From Helicobacter himalayensis (GTDB lineage: Bacteria > Campylobacterota > Campylobacteria > Campylobacterales > Helicobacteraceae): a stretch of DNA of 64,000 nt. Positions 8,365 to 17,947 of this stretch are shown piece after piece. The position numbers and the translations under genes are program-made. Numbering within the stretch: the stretch's first letter is position 1; every line of letters starts with the position of its first letter. The notes beneath the pieces are model-generated. The model did no database searches. It saw only the letters and a program-made list of their open reading frames with translations, and was not told the origin of the DNA. Where the stretch lies: assembly GCF_001602095.1 (NCBI RefSeq), contig NZ_CP014991.1:186001-250000 (forward strand), written 5' to 3'.

Positions 8365-9957
8365 ATGGTTCAAATTACAGGGCTTGGTATGCAATATGCC
8401 ACAAAAAAACTTTTTGAAAATGTGAATTTAAAATTAGATAAGGGCAAACGCTATGGACTCATTGGTGCAAATGGAGCAGGGAAATCCACTTTTTTAAAAA
8501 TCTTAAGCGGAGAAATAGAACACACAAGCGGAGAGATTGCATTTGACCCAAATGCGCGCTTAGGAGTGCTTGGACAAAATCAATTTGCTTTTGAAGAGTT
8601 TAGCATTAAAGATTGTGTGCTTTATGGTAACAAACGCCTTTATAGCGCGATTAAAGAAAAAGAAAGGCTTTATGATGCGGGGGATTTTAGCGATGAAGTT
8701 AATGCGCGCCTAGGCGAGTTAGAGATGATTTGCGCAGAAGAGGACCCAACTTATGAATATGATGTGCAAATTGAAAAGATTTTAGAGGATTTAGGATTCC
8801 AATCTAGTATCCACGATAATCTTATGCAAACACTAACAAGTGGGGATAAATTCAAAGTTTTACTCGCACAAGTGCTATTCCCAAAACCTGATATTTTATT
8901 TTTAGATGAACCTACAAATAACCTTGATTTAAAGACAATTAGTTATCTTGAAGAGCAGTTAAAGCGACATGAAGGCACGCTTGTTGTTATTAGCCACGAT
9001 AGGCATTTTTTAAACAGCGTTTGCACACATATTTTGGATTTAGATTTTAAAAATGTGCGTGAATTTAGCGGTAATTATGACGATTGGTATATTGCTTCTA
9101 CTTTAATTGCAAAACAGCAAGAAATGGAACACAATAAAAAGCTCAAAGAAAAAGAGGAGCTAGAAAACTTTATCCGACGCTTTTCTGCAAATGCAAGCAA
9201 GGCAAAGCAAGCCACTTCCCGACAAAAGCAACTTGACAAATTAGATATTCAGGGACTTAAAGTCTCAAGTCGTAGAGACCCTAGCATTGTTTTTAAAGCA
9301 AACCGCACTATTGGTAATGAAGCCCTAAGTCTTGAAAATCTTAGTTTTAGCTATGGGGATTTATGTGTGTTAAAGAATCTTAATCTAACGATTTTACCCG
9401 GAGATAAAATCGCACTCATTGGACGCAATGGAATCGGAAAAACAACATTTTGTGAGTTGATTTGCGAAAATATAAAACCATTAAGCGGAAGAATTAAATG
9501 GGGGGCGACAATTGAGCGTGGATACTTTCCGCAAGATACCACAGAACAAGTCAAAGGCGAGGAGACGCTCTATGAATGGCTACGCGGATTTGACAAAAAA
9601 AAGGAAGCAAATGAGATTAGAAATGCGCTTGGAAGAATGCTTTTTAGCGGAGAAGAACAAGAAAAAAGTGTTAATGCGCTAAGTGGTGGAGAAAAACACC
9701 GCATGATGTTAAGCAAACTAATGCTAGAGGGTGGAAATTTCCTTGTGCTTGATGAGCCTACAAACCACTTAGATTTAGAGGCAATCATTGCACTTGGCGA
9801 GGCACTTTATAAGTTTAATGGAAATGTGATTTGTGTAAGCCACGATAGAGAGTTGATTGACGCGTATGCAAACCGTATTATTGAATTAAAAGAAAATAAT
9901 GAAATTATAGATTTTCGCGGGAGTTATGAGGAATATTTAGAAAGCAAGGGCGGATAA
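8365..9957 (+). CDS. ABC-F translation factor, YbiT-like
   Basis: 530 residues with two ABC domains and no membrane part. Domain 1: Walker A GANGAGKST (about 33-41), degenerate signature LTSGDKFKV, Walker B ILFLDEPTNNLDL. Linker (P-site tRNA interaction motif) at about 240-310, rich in K and Q. Domain 2: Walker A GRNGIGKTT, signature LSGGEKHR, Walker B FLVLDEPTNHLDL. The non-canonical first signature and overall length match the YbiT branch. ABC-F proteins of this kind act on ribosomes at the E site; an antibiotic-resistance role is not suggested. AAGGA precedes ATG. GCGC words are back here, but fewer than in the rest of the window. Confidence 0.88.
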   Translation: MVQITGLGMQYATKKLFENVNLKLDKGKRYGLIGANGAGKSTFLKILSGEIEHTSGEIAFDPNARLGVLGQNQFAFEEFSIKDCVLYGNKRLYSAIKEKERLYDAGDFSDEVNARLGELEMICAEEDPTYEYDVQIEKILEDLGFQSSIHDNLMQTLTSGDKFKVLLAQVLFPKPDILFLDEPTNNLDLKTISYLEEQLKRHEGTLVVISHDRHFLNSVCTHILDLDFKNVREFSGNYDDWYIASTLIAKQQEMEHNKKLKEKEELENFIRRFSANASKAKQATSRQKQLDKLDIQGLKVSSRRDPSIVFKANRTIGNEALSLENLSFSYGDLCVLKNLNLTILPGDKIALIGRNGIGKTTFCELICENIKPLSGRIKWGATIERGYFPQDTTEQVKGEETLYEWLRGFDKKKEANEIRNALGRMLFSGEEQEKSVNALSGGEKHRMMLSKLMLEGGNFLVLDEPTNHLDLEAIIALGEALYKFNGNVICVSHDRELIDAYANRIIELKENNEIIDFRGSYEEYLESKGG

Positions 9958-10046
9958 TTCAGCAGAGAAAAGTAAAAGAATTTATTGATGAGAATCCAAG
10001 ATTTAAAGATTTAAAGATATTTCGCGCCCACTCAATATGATAAAAT

Positions 10047-10103
10047 AAGGCTTGTCATTCTGACCTCTCCCTTTGTTGTTCTAAGCCTTTAGGCGAAGAA
10101 TCT
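10047..10103 (+). repeat. Intergenic repeat family B, forward copy
   Basis: A 57-bp unit running from AAGGCTTGTCATTCTGA to AGGCGAAGAATCT. An inverted copy lies at 12966-13021 on the other side of the phosphoethanolamine transferase gene. Together with family A units it fills the 441-base gap after the ABC-F gene; no gene is seen in that gap. Confidence 0.75.
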
Positions 10104-10109
10104 AAAATC

Positions 10110-10350
10110 TAATAGAATCTACAAATTTTAAAGCCTCCAAAAAATGCCGAGTATGAACGCGAGCGCGAAGCGGGATTCACTCCCGCGAGATGATACAATT
10201 TGATGGAATAGAATCTAAAATAACCAAAAAGCGTGATAGAATCTTGCAATCTTAGCGACCAAAAAGGTAAAATATGCGTGCTAAGCGGAGCTTACAAGAG
10301 CTTTGCTTTTGTAAGTGATATGTTTTAAGGAATAGAGGAATCCTTTGTGC
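10110..10350 (+). repeat. Dispersed repeat family A, two tandem degenerate units
   Basis: Unit 1 (about 10130-10220) has AAAAAATGCCGAGTATG, a small hairpin GCGGGATT...CTCCCGC, then GATGATACAATTTGATGGAATAGAATCT. Unit 2 begins about 120 bp later (ACCAAAAAGGTAAAATATGCG) and ends GGAATAGAGGAATCC; its hairpin arms have diverged. Related copies lie at 22650-22935, 37990-38105 and 49195-49387. Confidence 0.8.
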
Positions 10351-11088
10351 TTTTTTTAAGTCTGATGGAGTAAATTTTAAGTATTTAAGGAGATGATTAT
10401 GAAAATTTGGAGATTTTTAACGCGCCCTGCAAATTTGCCAATTTTTAACACGAAATTTTTCTTTGTTGTGAGCTCAAGCGCATTTTTTTTCTATTGCTAT
10501 TTTTGTAGTGATACGACTGGATTTTTAAATATAACCAAACAATTTTTGAAGGTTTTTGTTTTTAATTTTTCATTTTTTTATCTGCTTTGGTATGGAGTGG
10601 GAGTTTTTGGAGAAAAGGCGCTTCGTGTAACTAGCAATGCTTGTCTAATGCTTGCCTTGATTTTTGGCTGCGTAGAGATATTTACACTTTATAATTTTCG
10701 GACGCTTTTTTAATCAAGTTTTTGCGGGCGTGGTTTTGGGGACAAATTGGCACGAAAGCAAGGAATTTCTTTCAATGTATCTCAATACGGAAATATTTGC
10801 GTTTGTAAGTGTTTTTCTTGCCTTAGGTATAGTATGCGTGTTTATCAAACGCTCTATTATGTTGCCACGCGTGATTTGTGTTGTGTGCGCATTGTTTAGT
10901 GTTGGGATACTTTCGCTTATTGGTATGCGTGCTGATAAGAATCCATTACTTGTTGTTTGTGAGCGCGCACAGATTCCTAGAATCTTAAAAACTTGTTTTG
11001 ATGGCGCGCTGTATCAAGTCCAGATTCTTAAAGAATATAAAAATCTCAATGAAAATATCCAATTGCTTGCAAATTTTAAAGTCTTAGA

Positions 11089-11095
11089 GGGGGGG
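11089..11095 (+). repeat. G7 run inside the phosphoethanolamine transferase gene
   Basis: Seven G residues at the junction of two reading frames; six G would give VLEGGNTTLYAS and lead into the catalytic GEST motif. Confidence 0.85.
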
Positions 11096-12316
11096 CAATA
11101 CAACACTTTATGCCTCTACGAATAAGGCAAAAACACCTCCCTTAGTGATTCTCATCATTGGGGAATCCACCCAGCGCAATTATCTCAATCTTTATGGTTA
11201 TCCACTTCCCACCACACCAAAGCTTAATGCTCTAAGGGATTCTCAAAATCTTTTTGTGTTTAGCGATGTTATTTCACCTGCCACGCACACTGATGAATCT
11301 TTGCGCAAAGTGCTGACTTTTAGCAATTATGAAAATGAGCAAATTCCGTGGTATAAGCAAATGAATATTATTGATACGATGAAAATTGCTGGTTTTAAAA
11401 CATTTTGGCTTAGCAATCAAGAGCCTATATCAATTTATGGAAATTCCCCGCAAGCAATCGCTAAACGCGCAGATTATCTTGCTTATACTTCTTGGGCAGA
11501 TTCTTATACTGCTGGCGCGCTCAAAGATGAAAAGATTCTAGAGCTTTTAGAATCTATTCCAAATTCTCAAAACTCCAATCAATTTTTTGTTTTTCATCTT
11601 ATGGGGACGCATGGAGGCTATAATGCGCGTTATCCAAATACATTTGAACGCTTTAATCACCAATCGTTAAAGCATGCAGGATTAGATTCTCTCGCGCCAT
11701 TTTGGGGGCAAATGCCCGCAAGTTCGAGTCCTGCTGTAAATCTCACACCGCTTACAGAAACTCAGAGCACTTTGAAAGCGCAGTATTTAAACGCCGTGCT
11801 TTATAATGATTTTGTGGTGAGCGAGATTATCAAGCGTTTTGAGGACAAAGAGGCAATTGTTTTTTATCTAAGCGACCACGGCGATGAAGTGTATGATTTT
11901 AGGGATTTTGTAGGACATAGCTTTAGTATGGTTAGTCGCTATATGGTGGAAGTGCCTTTTATGATTTATGTAAGTGATAGCTTGAAAAAATCGCACCCAC
12001 ATTTAGTAGAGCGTATCACACAAGCACAGAATCTCCCTTTTATGAGCGATGATTTTTTGCATTCTTTTTTCGATTTGCTTGAAATCCAAGTGGCTGATTT
12101 GCAACCACAAAGAAGCATTTTTAATGAAAAGTTTGACAAATCCCGCACACGCATAATGTATGGCAAAGACTATGAAAGGGATTTGAAACAAGGCTTTGAA
12201 GTTCCAGATAAAATCTGGCTTCATAGAGTAGATGAGTTGCCAAAACTCAATGATTTTTTACACAAATATCGTAATTTTGAAATCGATGTGCATTTTTTAG
12301 AAAATGATTCTAATGT

Positions 12317-12325
12317 GGGGGGGGG
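12317..12325 (+). repeat. G9 run between transferase and GDPD-like domains
   Basis: Nine G residues. As written the frame ends 17 codons later; ten G (or seven) continue it into YYDVGHDGKEYSINL and the rest of the C-terminal domain. Confidence 0.9.
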
Positions 12326-12965
12326 TATTATGATGTTGGACACGATGGCAAAGAATATTCTATCAATCTCAATTTAGCACAAATGTTACAAGCCATCATC
12401 ACACGCGATAAACACGATAAGCAGGATTCTATTATTGCAAAAGTTTGGCTTGATTTTAAGAATCTTTCAGATTCTAATGAAAAAGAGGCGTTAAAAGAGC
12501 TTAAAATGCTTTGTGATAGCTTAGGGTTTCCATATTTTCATATTATCGTAGAGAGTGGAAGTTTCAAAAACCTCGCGTCTTTTCGCAAAGCTGGCTTTAA
12601 GACAAGCTATTATGTGCCTTATTATAAGAGCTTGGATTCTAATGAGATAGAAACACATTTGCAAAATATCATCAAAAGCCAAAGCGTAGATTATATGAGC
12701 TTTGCTTATTATTTGTATGAGTTTATTAAGTCTTTGGAACTCAAAGTCTGTAAAGATGGGATTTGCGAGGATATGCCTCTGCTTACATGGAATGAAAGTG
12801 CGAATTATAAAATCAATATGCTAGAAAAAGCCTATCTTGACCCACAAGTGCGCGTAATCCTCGCGGGTGAAAAAGGCGCGTATCGCTGATTTTGTTCCAT
12901 ATTTGCTAGTGAGGGTGAAATCCTTGCGCCTACGCACGAGGCAAAGCCGAAATATCTTAGAATCT

Positions 12966-13021
12966 AGATTCTTCGTCTAAAGCCTCAGAATGACAAGAGG
13001 GGATTCGGAATGACAAGCCTT
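12966..13021 (-). repeat. Intergenic repeat family B, inverted copy
   Basis: Reverse complement reads CAAGGCTTGTCATTCCGA ... GGCTTTAGACGAAGAATCT and aligns end to end with 10047-10103. A third, shorter forward copy (GTCATTACTTAAG..GCGAAGAATCT) follows at about 13030-13059. No gene is visible in 12890-13116. Confidence 0.75.
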
Positions 13022-13116
13022 GTTTTTTTGTCATTACTTAAGTGCAAGCGAAGAATCTAAAAACGTCAAACAAGACGTTTAGAATCCCAGATTCTCAAAA
13101 TCCCAAAAGTCTTCCC

Positions 13117-15201
13117 CTAAAACCTCTTCTTATTCACATCTTCTAATATCTCTTCTGCTATGCCATTTACTCTTTGAGTAATGGTATTTGTAGTGTTAGC
13201 TACTTCTACATTTTCTTGTGTGAGTGTTTCTAGTTGTGCTATGGCTTCATTGATTTGTCCTAAGCCTTCTGTTTGCTCTTTTATAGATTCACTCATTTCA
13301 TTGACTGATTGCACCAAGACATTTACATTTGCCTCTATTTCTCCTAGTGATTTAGAAGTCCTCTCTGCTAGTTTTCTCACTTCATCAGCCACAACAGCAA
13401 AGCCTCTGCCGTGCTCTCCTGCTCTTGCTGCTTCAATAGCCGCATTTAAAGCGAGCAAGTTTGTTTGGTCTGCTATATCTTTGATAACACCTACAATGTT
13501 TTTAATATCTTCTGCTTGCTTGGTTGCATCGATTGTCTTATCACTTACATTTTGCATAGATGAACTTATTTCTTCTACTGCTGCAGCTGATTGCTCTAAA
13601 CTGCTAGCTTGTGCTTGAGAACCATCTGCTAGTCTTTGCATAGAGGATTTAAGCTCATTGCTTTGAATGCTTAAATCTTTTGCAAAGTTTGAGCTAGCTA
13701 CAAGCATTTTTTTAATCTCTTCACCCAAAGTGTTTGTAACCACTTCCACTCTTCCTTTAGCATCTTTTACTTCAGTGGTGAAATCTAGCCTTGTATAAGA
13801 GTCAAAAACTCTTGTTATTTCATTTGTATCGCTTCCTATCTTTTGCTCTAAGACATCAAGCATAGTGTTAAGCACATTTTTTAATTCTATCAATTGTGGA
13901 TTAGCAGGATTTTTAATAATCCTTGCTTTGAGATTCCCACTTTCTATTTCTTTAGCAGTCTCTGCTGATTGTGCTATGGCTTCTTCGTCTTGAAGGAGGG
14001 ATTTTTGAGTGCGGGAGATGTTGTCATTGATGATTTTTCCCATTGCTCCTAATTCATCTTGGGCTCTAATCCTGATAGTATGCACCTCTTTAGATTCATA
14101 ATTAAGATAGCGGAAGAAGGAATGGAGGGTGTGGAGAATAATACCGAGGCGATTTGTTAGTGCGCTTTTTACAAAGAACAATATCGCAGCTATGATGACT
14201 AAAATAACAATAAAGCTCGTAAGCGCGATAATGGTTTGCACGCTTGCAAGTGGAGCATACACAGCCTTTTTTGGTGCAGTTACTATCATAACCCAAGTAC
14301 CGCCAAGCTCTTGTGTGCCAATTTCAAAAGTTTTAAGATACGCAAGCGTTTCATCACTGCTTCCATAATTTACATAATCATATAAGCCTTCACCCTTGTT
14401 TGCCGCAACCCCTAGTATTTTTTGCGTACTTGGGTCGGGATTGAGGTTTGCAAGATTCTGACCTATGATATCAGATTTCGGGTGGATTGCTATAGTGCCA
14501 TCTTGAGTGAGCACAGAGCGGACATTGTTCTCATAAATATCAAATCGTGGGTTAAGCAAAAAATCTGACATAACTTTCAAATCCAGAATATTCCCCAGCA
14601 CCGCAATCATATTACCTTGAGAATCAAAAAGCGGTGCGGTGACATTTACACCCACAAAGCTTGTGCCGTTAATAGTCATTTGCAATGGCTTACCAATGCG
14701 TGCCCTTTTAGAATCTAGTGTGTATTTAAGCGCTGGAAAATCTGCGATAACATCATCTGCTTGCACGAGCACGGATTCTGATGCGGTTTCTGAGTGATAT
14801 GAAATAATTGTTCTGCCGCTTTTTGTTTTGTATAGCGGATTGTTTGTTTTAAGCGGTTGGGTGAAATATACATACGCGAAATTGCTCCACTTTGAGTTAT
14901 TAAGCACATCTTGCAAAATGCGTCCGATTTCTTTATCCATATCAGGGTCATTAAAATCTACATTGTGTTCTATAATATCGTGTGTAGTGAGAAGTGAAGA
15001 AACCATACCATCAAGATTTGCCTGTGTGTAGTTAGCGTAACGCAAGGTATTCGCTTCTAGAATCTTTGTAATATCGATGTTGATTTCATCTCTTACCTGT
15101 TTGCTAATAATAATTGAAAGCGTGAGAATCCCCGCTAATAAAAGCAACGAAACAATGCTTACAATCTTTGTTCCTATTTTTAAGTTTGAAAAAAACTTCA
15201 T
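13117..15201 (-). CDS. Methyl-accepting chemotaxis protein with dCache-type sensor
   Basis: 694 residues: N-terminal membrane helix (about 10-32), periplasmic double-Cache-like sensor (about 35-300), second helix (about 307-335), a HAMP-like stretch, and the MCP signalling hairpin. The tip is textbook: [22 protein letters not shown], then [16 protein letters not shown]. It relays ligand binding to CheW/CheA; the ligand is unknown, although dCache sensors often bind amino acids or organic acids. The frame is open to a TTG at 15225, but ATG 15201 ([10 protein letters not shown]) gives the usual short cytoplasmic N-terminus and has a G-rich site upstream. No CheR-binding pentapeptide at the C-terminus. 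Confidence 0.93.
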   Translation of the reverse strand: MKFFSNLKIGTKIVSIVSLLLLAGILTLSIIISKQVRDEINIDITKILEANTLRYANYTQANLDGMVSSLLTTHDIIEHNVDFNDPDMDKEIGRILQDVLNNSKWSNFAYVYFTQPLKTNNPLYKTKSGRTIISYHSETASESVLVQADDVIADFPALKYTLDSKRARIGKPLQMTINGTSFVGVNVTAPLFDSQGNMIAVLGNILDLKVMSDFLLNPRFDIYENNVRSVLTQDGTIAIHPKSDIIGQNLANLNPDPSTQKILGVAANKGEGLYDYVNYGSSDETLAYLKTFEIGTQELGGTWVMIVTAPKKAVYAPLASVQTIIALTSFIVILVIIAAILFFVKSALTNRLGIILHTLHSFFRYLNYESKEVHTIRIRAQDELGAMGKIINDNISRTQKSLLQDEEAIAQSAETAKEIESGNLKARIIKNPANPQLIELKNVLNTMLDVLEQKIGSDTNEITRVFDSYTRLDFTTEVKDAKGRVEVVTNTLGEEIKKMLVASSNFAKDLSIQSNELKSSMQRLADGSQAQASSLEQSAAAVEEISSSMQNVSDKTIDATKQAEDIKNIVGVIKDIADQTNLLALNAAIEAARAGEHGRGFAVVADEVRKLAERTSKSLGEIEANVNVLVQSVNEMSESIKEQTEGLGQINEAIAQLETLTQENVEVANTTNTITQRVNGIAEEILEDVNKKRF

Positions 15202-15377
15202 CTCGCACCCCACTCCATTGATCAAGATACCTACAAAAAATATTCGGAATTTTTTAATTAAATTTTTCTTAAAGTTTTATTAAATAAACAAAACTTTAAA
15301 TTTTAAGTATTTGCTTATTACAAATTTACCCAAAAAAGCACCTGTGCTTAAGCCCATATTTCAATAAAATTCTCTAA

Positions 15378-15391
15378 GGAATGTAATTTGC
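15378..15391 (+). promoter_or_regulatory. Candidate sigma-54 (RpoN) promoter for flgI-flgJ-flgS
   Basis: AAGGAATGTAATTTGCTT has GG at 15378-15379 and GC at 15390-15391, exactly 10 nt apart, with TTTGCTT at -12. It lies about 70 nt before the flgI ATG. GG-N10-GC occurs by chance often enough that this is a candidate only. Confidence 0.45.
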
Positions 15392-15461
15392 TTAAATTTT
15401 AATCATAAAAATTTCTAAGGGCAGATTCTAAAAACTTTTTCAAGGCGTAAGGATTGCGATA

Positions 15462-16481
15462 ATGAAAAAAACTCTCTTTTTATTTGGTGCGTGTTTGTGT
15501 CTCGCGTGGGGGCAAAAGGTTTCTGAACTCGCGCAAATTGTTGGAATCCGCGAAAACTCGCTCATTGGCTATGGCTTGGTGATTGGGCTAAATGGCAGTG
15601 GAGATAAAAACGGCTCAAAATTTACCGCACAAAGTATGGCAAATATGCTTGAAACTATGAATGTTAAGCTCTCTGCAAATGATATAAAATCAAAAAATGT
15701 CGCCGCAGTGATGGTAACGGCAAATATGCCTGCTTTCGCAAGGCAGGGCGATAAAATCGATATACAAGTCTCCTCCATTGGCGATGCGAAGTCTATTGCC
15801 GGTGGCACGCTCGTGCTTACACCTTTGAGCGCAGTAGATGGGAATATCTACGCCCTCGCACAAGGTGTGCTCACGCAAGGTAATACTCAAAACTTCCTTT
15901 CTGCTACGCTTATTGGCGGGGCGACTATTGAGCGCGAAATCGCTTATAATATTTCACAATCAGAATCTGCAACATTAAGCCTTAAAAAATCCGACTTGCA
16001 AAATGCGGTGAAAATCCAACAGGCACTCAATGAAACCTTTAATGCCAATGTCGCTTCCGCACAAGATTCCCGCACGATTAGGCTCAATAAGCCAGAGGTT
16101 ATGAGTATGGTAGAGTTTCTAGCACTTGTGGAGGAAGTAGAGGTGGATTATCTCCAAAAGCAGCGCGTGGTGATTGATGAAAAAAGCGGGACGATTGTCG
16201 CCGGACTTGGCATTACAATCGAGCCTATTGTCCTAACGCACGGGGATTTGACGCTTAAAATTTCACAAGATTTTGAGGAAGATCCTAATGCGCTAAGTCT
16301 AGGCGATGATGTGAGTATCTCACAAACGCAAAATACACTTTCCACGAATGGCAAAAAGCCCACACTTGCCAATGTCGTGCGGGCATTGCAAAAAATGGGT
16401 GCAAGTCCTAAAAATATCGTTTCAATCCTAGAGACAATGAAACATAGCGGGGCGATAACAGCCGAAATCGAGGTGATATGA
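15462..16481 (+). CDS. flgI: Flagellar P-ring protein FlgI
   Basis: 339 residues: signal peptide (1-17, ending AWG), then the FlgI core with [15 protein letters not shown], a GGTLVLTPL block and the C-terminal [14 protein letters not shown]. FlgI subunits assemble in the periplasm around the rod as the P ring, needing FlgA as chaperone. First gene of flgI-flgJ-flgS; its stop codon overlaps the flgJ start by 4 bases. H. pylori HP0246-HP0244 has the same order. Confidence 0.96.
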   Translation: MKKTLFLFGACLCLAWGQKVSELAQIVGIRENSLIGYGLVIGLNGSGDKNGSKFTAQSMANMLETMNVKLSANDIKSKNVAAVMVTANMPAFARQGDKIDIQVSSIGDAKSIAGGTLVLTPLSAVDGNIYALAQGVLTQGNTQNFLSATLIGGATIEREIAYNISQSESATLSLKKSDLQNAVKIQQALNETFNANVASAQDSRTIRLNKPEVMSMVEFLALVEEVEVDYLQKQRVVIDEKSGTIVAGLGITIEPIVLTHGDLTLKISQDFEEDPNALSLGDDVSISQTQNTLSTNGKKPTLANVVRALQKMGASPKNIVSILETMKHSGAITAEIEVI

Positions 16482-16837
16482 TGGACTTAACAACAAATGC
16501 GCTTAATGCGTATCAAAATGTGCAAAGCATAGCGACATTACAGAAACTAAAATCCGCGCAAAACGCGCAAAATAGCGCAAAGGATATAAAAACTTCATTG
16601 CAGAAGATTCAAGCAAATGAAGATAAGGCATTAAGAGAGCAGACAGATAATTTTGAGGCGCTATTTTTGCAGATTATGCTTAAAGACGCGATAAAAAATG
16701 AGAATCCACTCTACCCAAAGCAGCCCGGTAGCGATATTTACCACTCTATGTATGTAGAAGATCTCGCGCAAAATTTAAGTGGTTCGTTTGGATATTCTGA
16801 ACTTTTATACAATTATCTTAAAGAGCAACAACGCTAA
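16478..16837 (+). CDS. flgJ: FlgJ-like rod-binding protein (single domain)
   Basis: 119 residues with the rod-binding domain only: [16 protein letters not shown], then [16 protein letters not shown] and a C-terminal YLKEQQR. The peptidoglycan hydrolase half found in enterobacterial FlgJ is absent, as is usual in Campylobacterota. It probably helps cap the growing rod. Start and stop codons overlap with flgI and flgS, so the three genes are translationally coupled. Confidence 0.85.
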   Translation: MMDLTTNALNAYQNVQSIATLQKLKSAQNAQNSAKDIKTSLQKIQANEDKALREQTDNFEALFLQIMLKDAIKNENPLYPKQPGSDIYHSMYVEDLAQNLSGSFGYSELLYNYLKEQQR

Positions 16838-17910
16838 TGGAAAATGAGAGCCTTATCAACCAAAAGCTTATTGAAAGTTTGGATTCTCAAGATAAGCAAA
16901 AGGTGCTAGATTCTCTAACAGAGCTCATAGAGGCAAGCTATAAAATTGAGCTAGAATTGCACGCACTTAAGGAATTTCATTATAATTTTTTGGAGATTTT
17001 ACCCCAAGCTGTGTGGGTGCTAGAATCTAACAACACAATTTCTTTTCAAAACAACCAAGCCTATAATTTAGACGAGGTGCTACATATCATCAGAAATAGC
17101 TTGATTGTCTCCAATATAAAAGCTGGGCAGTTTTATGAAAGCGAGCTTGAATGTAAGGGCAGTGCGTATCTTTTGCGGATTAATTCTTTGAGTAATAAAA
17201 TCATCATCACCGCCACAGATATTACCAATCAAAAGCGTCAAGAGCGCCTTGCATCTATGGGGCAAGTCTCCGCGCACCTAGCGCATGAAATCCGCAATCC
17301 TGTGGGTTCAATCGCCCTTCTTACCACCACTTTATTAAAAAACAAAGATATTCAAACGCAAAATACCGCCATTGAGATTAAAAAATCCCTGTGGCGCATT
17401 GAGCGACTTATCAATGCTACGTTACTTTTTTCTAAAGGCATTGGTAGTAAAAATCAAAGGGCGTGCAAACTGCGGGATTTTAAAGAGGAATTGCAAACCT
17501 GCATTAGCTACTACACTTACAGCGCGCAGATTGAATTTGTGTTTAGCAAAGCGTTTGAAAGCGATGAAGAGGTGTTTGTGGATTTTGACTTATTTAGTAT
17601 TGTGTTGCAGAATTTTATTTTCAATGCAATTGATGCGATAGAAGAGCTTGATGAAAGCGAACATAGCGGGTGTGTAGAGATTGACTTTGCACGTGAAAAT
17701 GGAAAAAATATTTTTTATATCAGCGACACGGGCAAGGCGATTGAAGATAAGCGCATACTTTTTGAAGCTTTTAAAAGCACCAAACTTAAGGGCAATGGCT
17801 TAGGGCTGGCGCTAAGTCAGCAAATTGTCCGCGCACACAATGGAAATATAACGCTCAAAGAGGGTGAGGGTAAAAAGACTTTTATTATAGAAATTGCAAA
17901 TGAGCCGTGA
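16837..17910 (+). CDS. flgS: FlgS sensor histidine kinase of the flagellar RpoN cascade
   Basis: 357 residues, no membrane helix: a PAS-like region (about 45-130), HisKA with phospho-His in LAHEIRNPVGS (about 150-160), and HATPase_c with N box NFIFNAIDAIEE, a SDTGK G1 box and GNGLGLAL G2 box. H. pylori HP0244 is the counterpart. FlgS phosphorylates the NtrC-type FlgR, which activates sigma-54 flagellar genes when the export apparatus is complete. FlgR is not in this window. Its placement behind flgI and flgJ suggests supply with rod and ring parts; if the upstream sigma-54 site is real, FlgS would amplify its own synthesis. Confidence 0.92.
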   Translation: MENESLINQKLIESLDSQDKQKVLDSLTELIEASYKIELELHALKEFHYNFLEILPQAVWVLESNNTISFQNNQAYNLDEVLHIIRNSLIVSNIKAGQFYESELECKGSAYLLRINSLSNKIIITATDITNQKRQERLASMGQVSAHLAHEIRNPVGSIALLTTTLLKNKDIQTQNTAIEIKKSLWRIERLINATLLFSKGIGSKNQRACKLRDFKEELQTCISYYTYSAQIEFVFSKAFESDEEVFVDFDLFSIVLQNFIFNAIDAIEELDESEHSGCVEIDFARENGKNIFYISDTGKAIEDKRILFEAFKSTKLKGNGLGLALSQQIVRAHNGNITLKEGEGKKTFIIEIANEP

Positions 17911-17947
17911 AACTTGAAAAAACTTGATATCTTAATTGATTTTAGGT

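Larger units (their letters stand above)
10399..12889 (+). pseudogene. Phosphoethanolamine transferase with C-terminal GDPD-like domain, split by three homopolymer frameshifts
   Basis: Four adjacent reading-frame pieces (10399-10713, 10730-11125, 11145-12377, 12383-12889) join into one about 830-residue protein. Order: N-terminal membrane helices; periplasmic sulfatase-fold transferase with nucleophile in IIGESTQRNYLNLYGY and metal site SDHGDEV; then a C-terminal part (DELPKL, NFEIDVHFLEN, YYDVGHDG, SINLNLAQML) resembling a glycerophosphodiester-phosphodiesterase barrel. Breaks lie at T6 (10706-10711), G7 (11089-11095) and G9 (12317-12325). One T less, one G less and one G more, respectively, restore the frame. 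Such enzymes add phosphoethanolamine to lipid A or core sugars. As written no full product is made; it is either phase-off or decayed, and sequencing error is possible. ATG 10399 has AAGGAG 6 nt upstream. Confidence 0.8.

Noticed and set aside
10706-10711. T6 as a phase-variation tract
   Set aside because: Six T is common by chance in this AT-rich genome and too short for frequent slippage; treated as a plain frameshift or read error.
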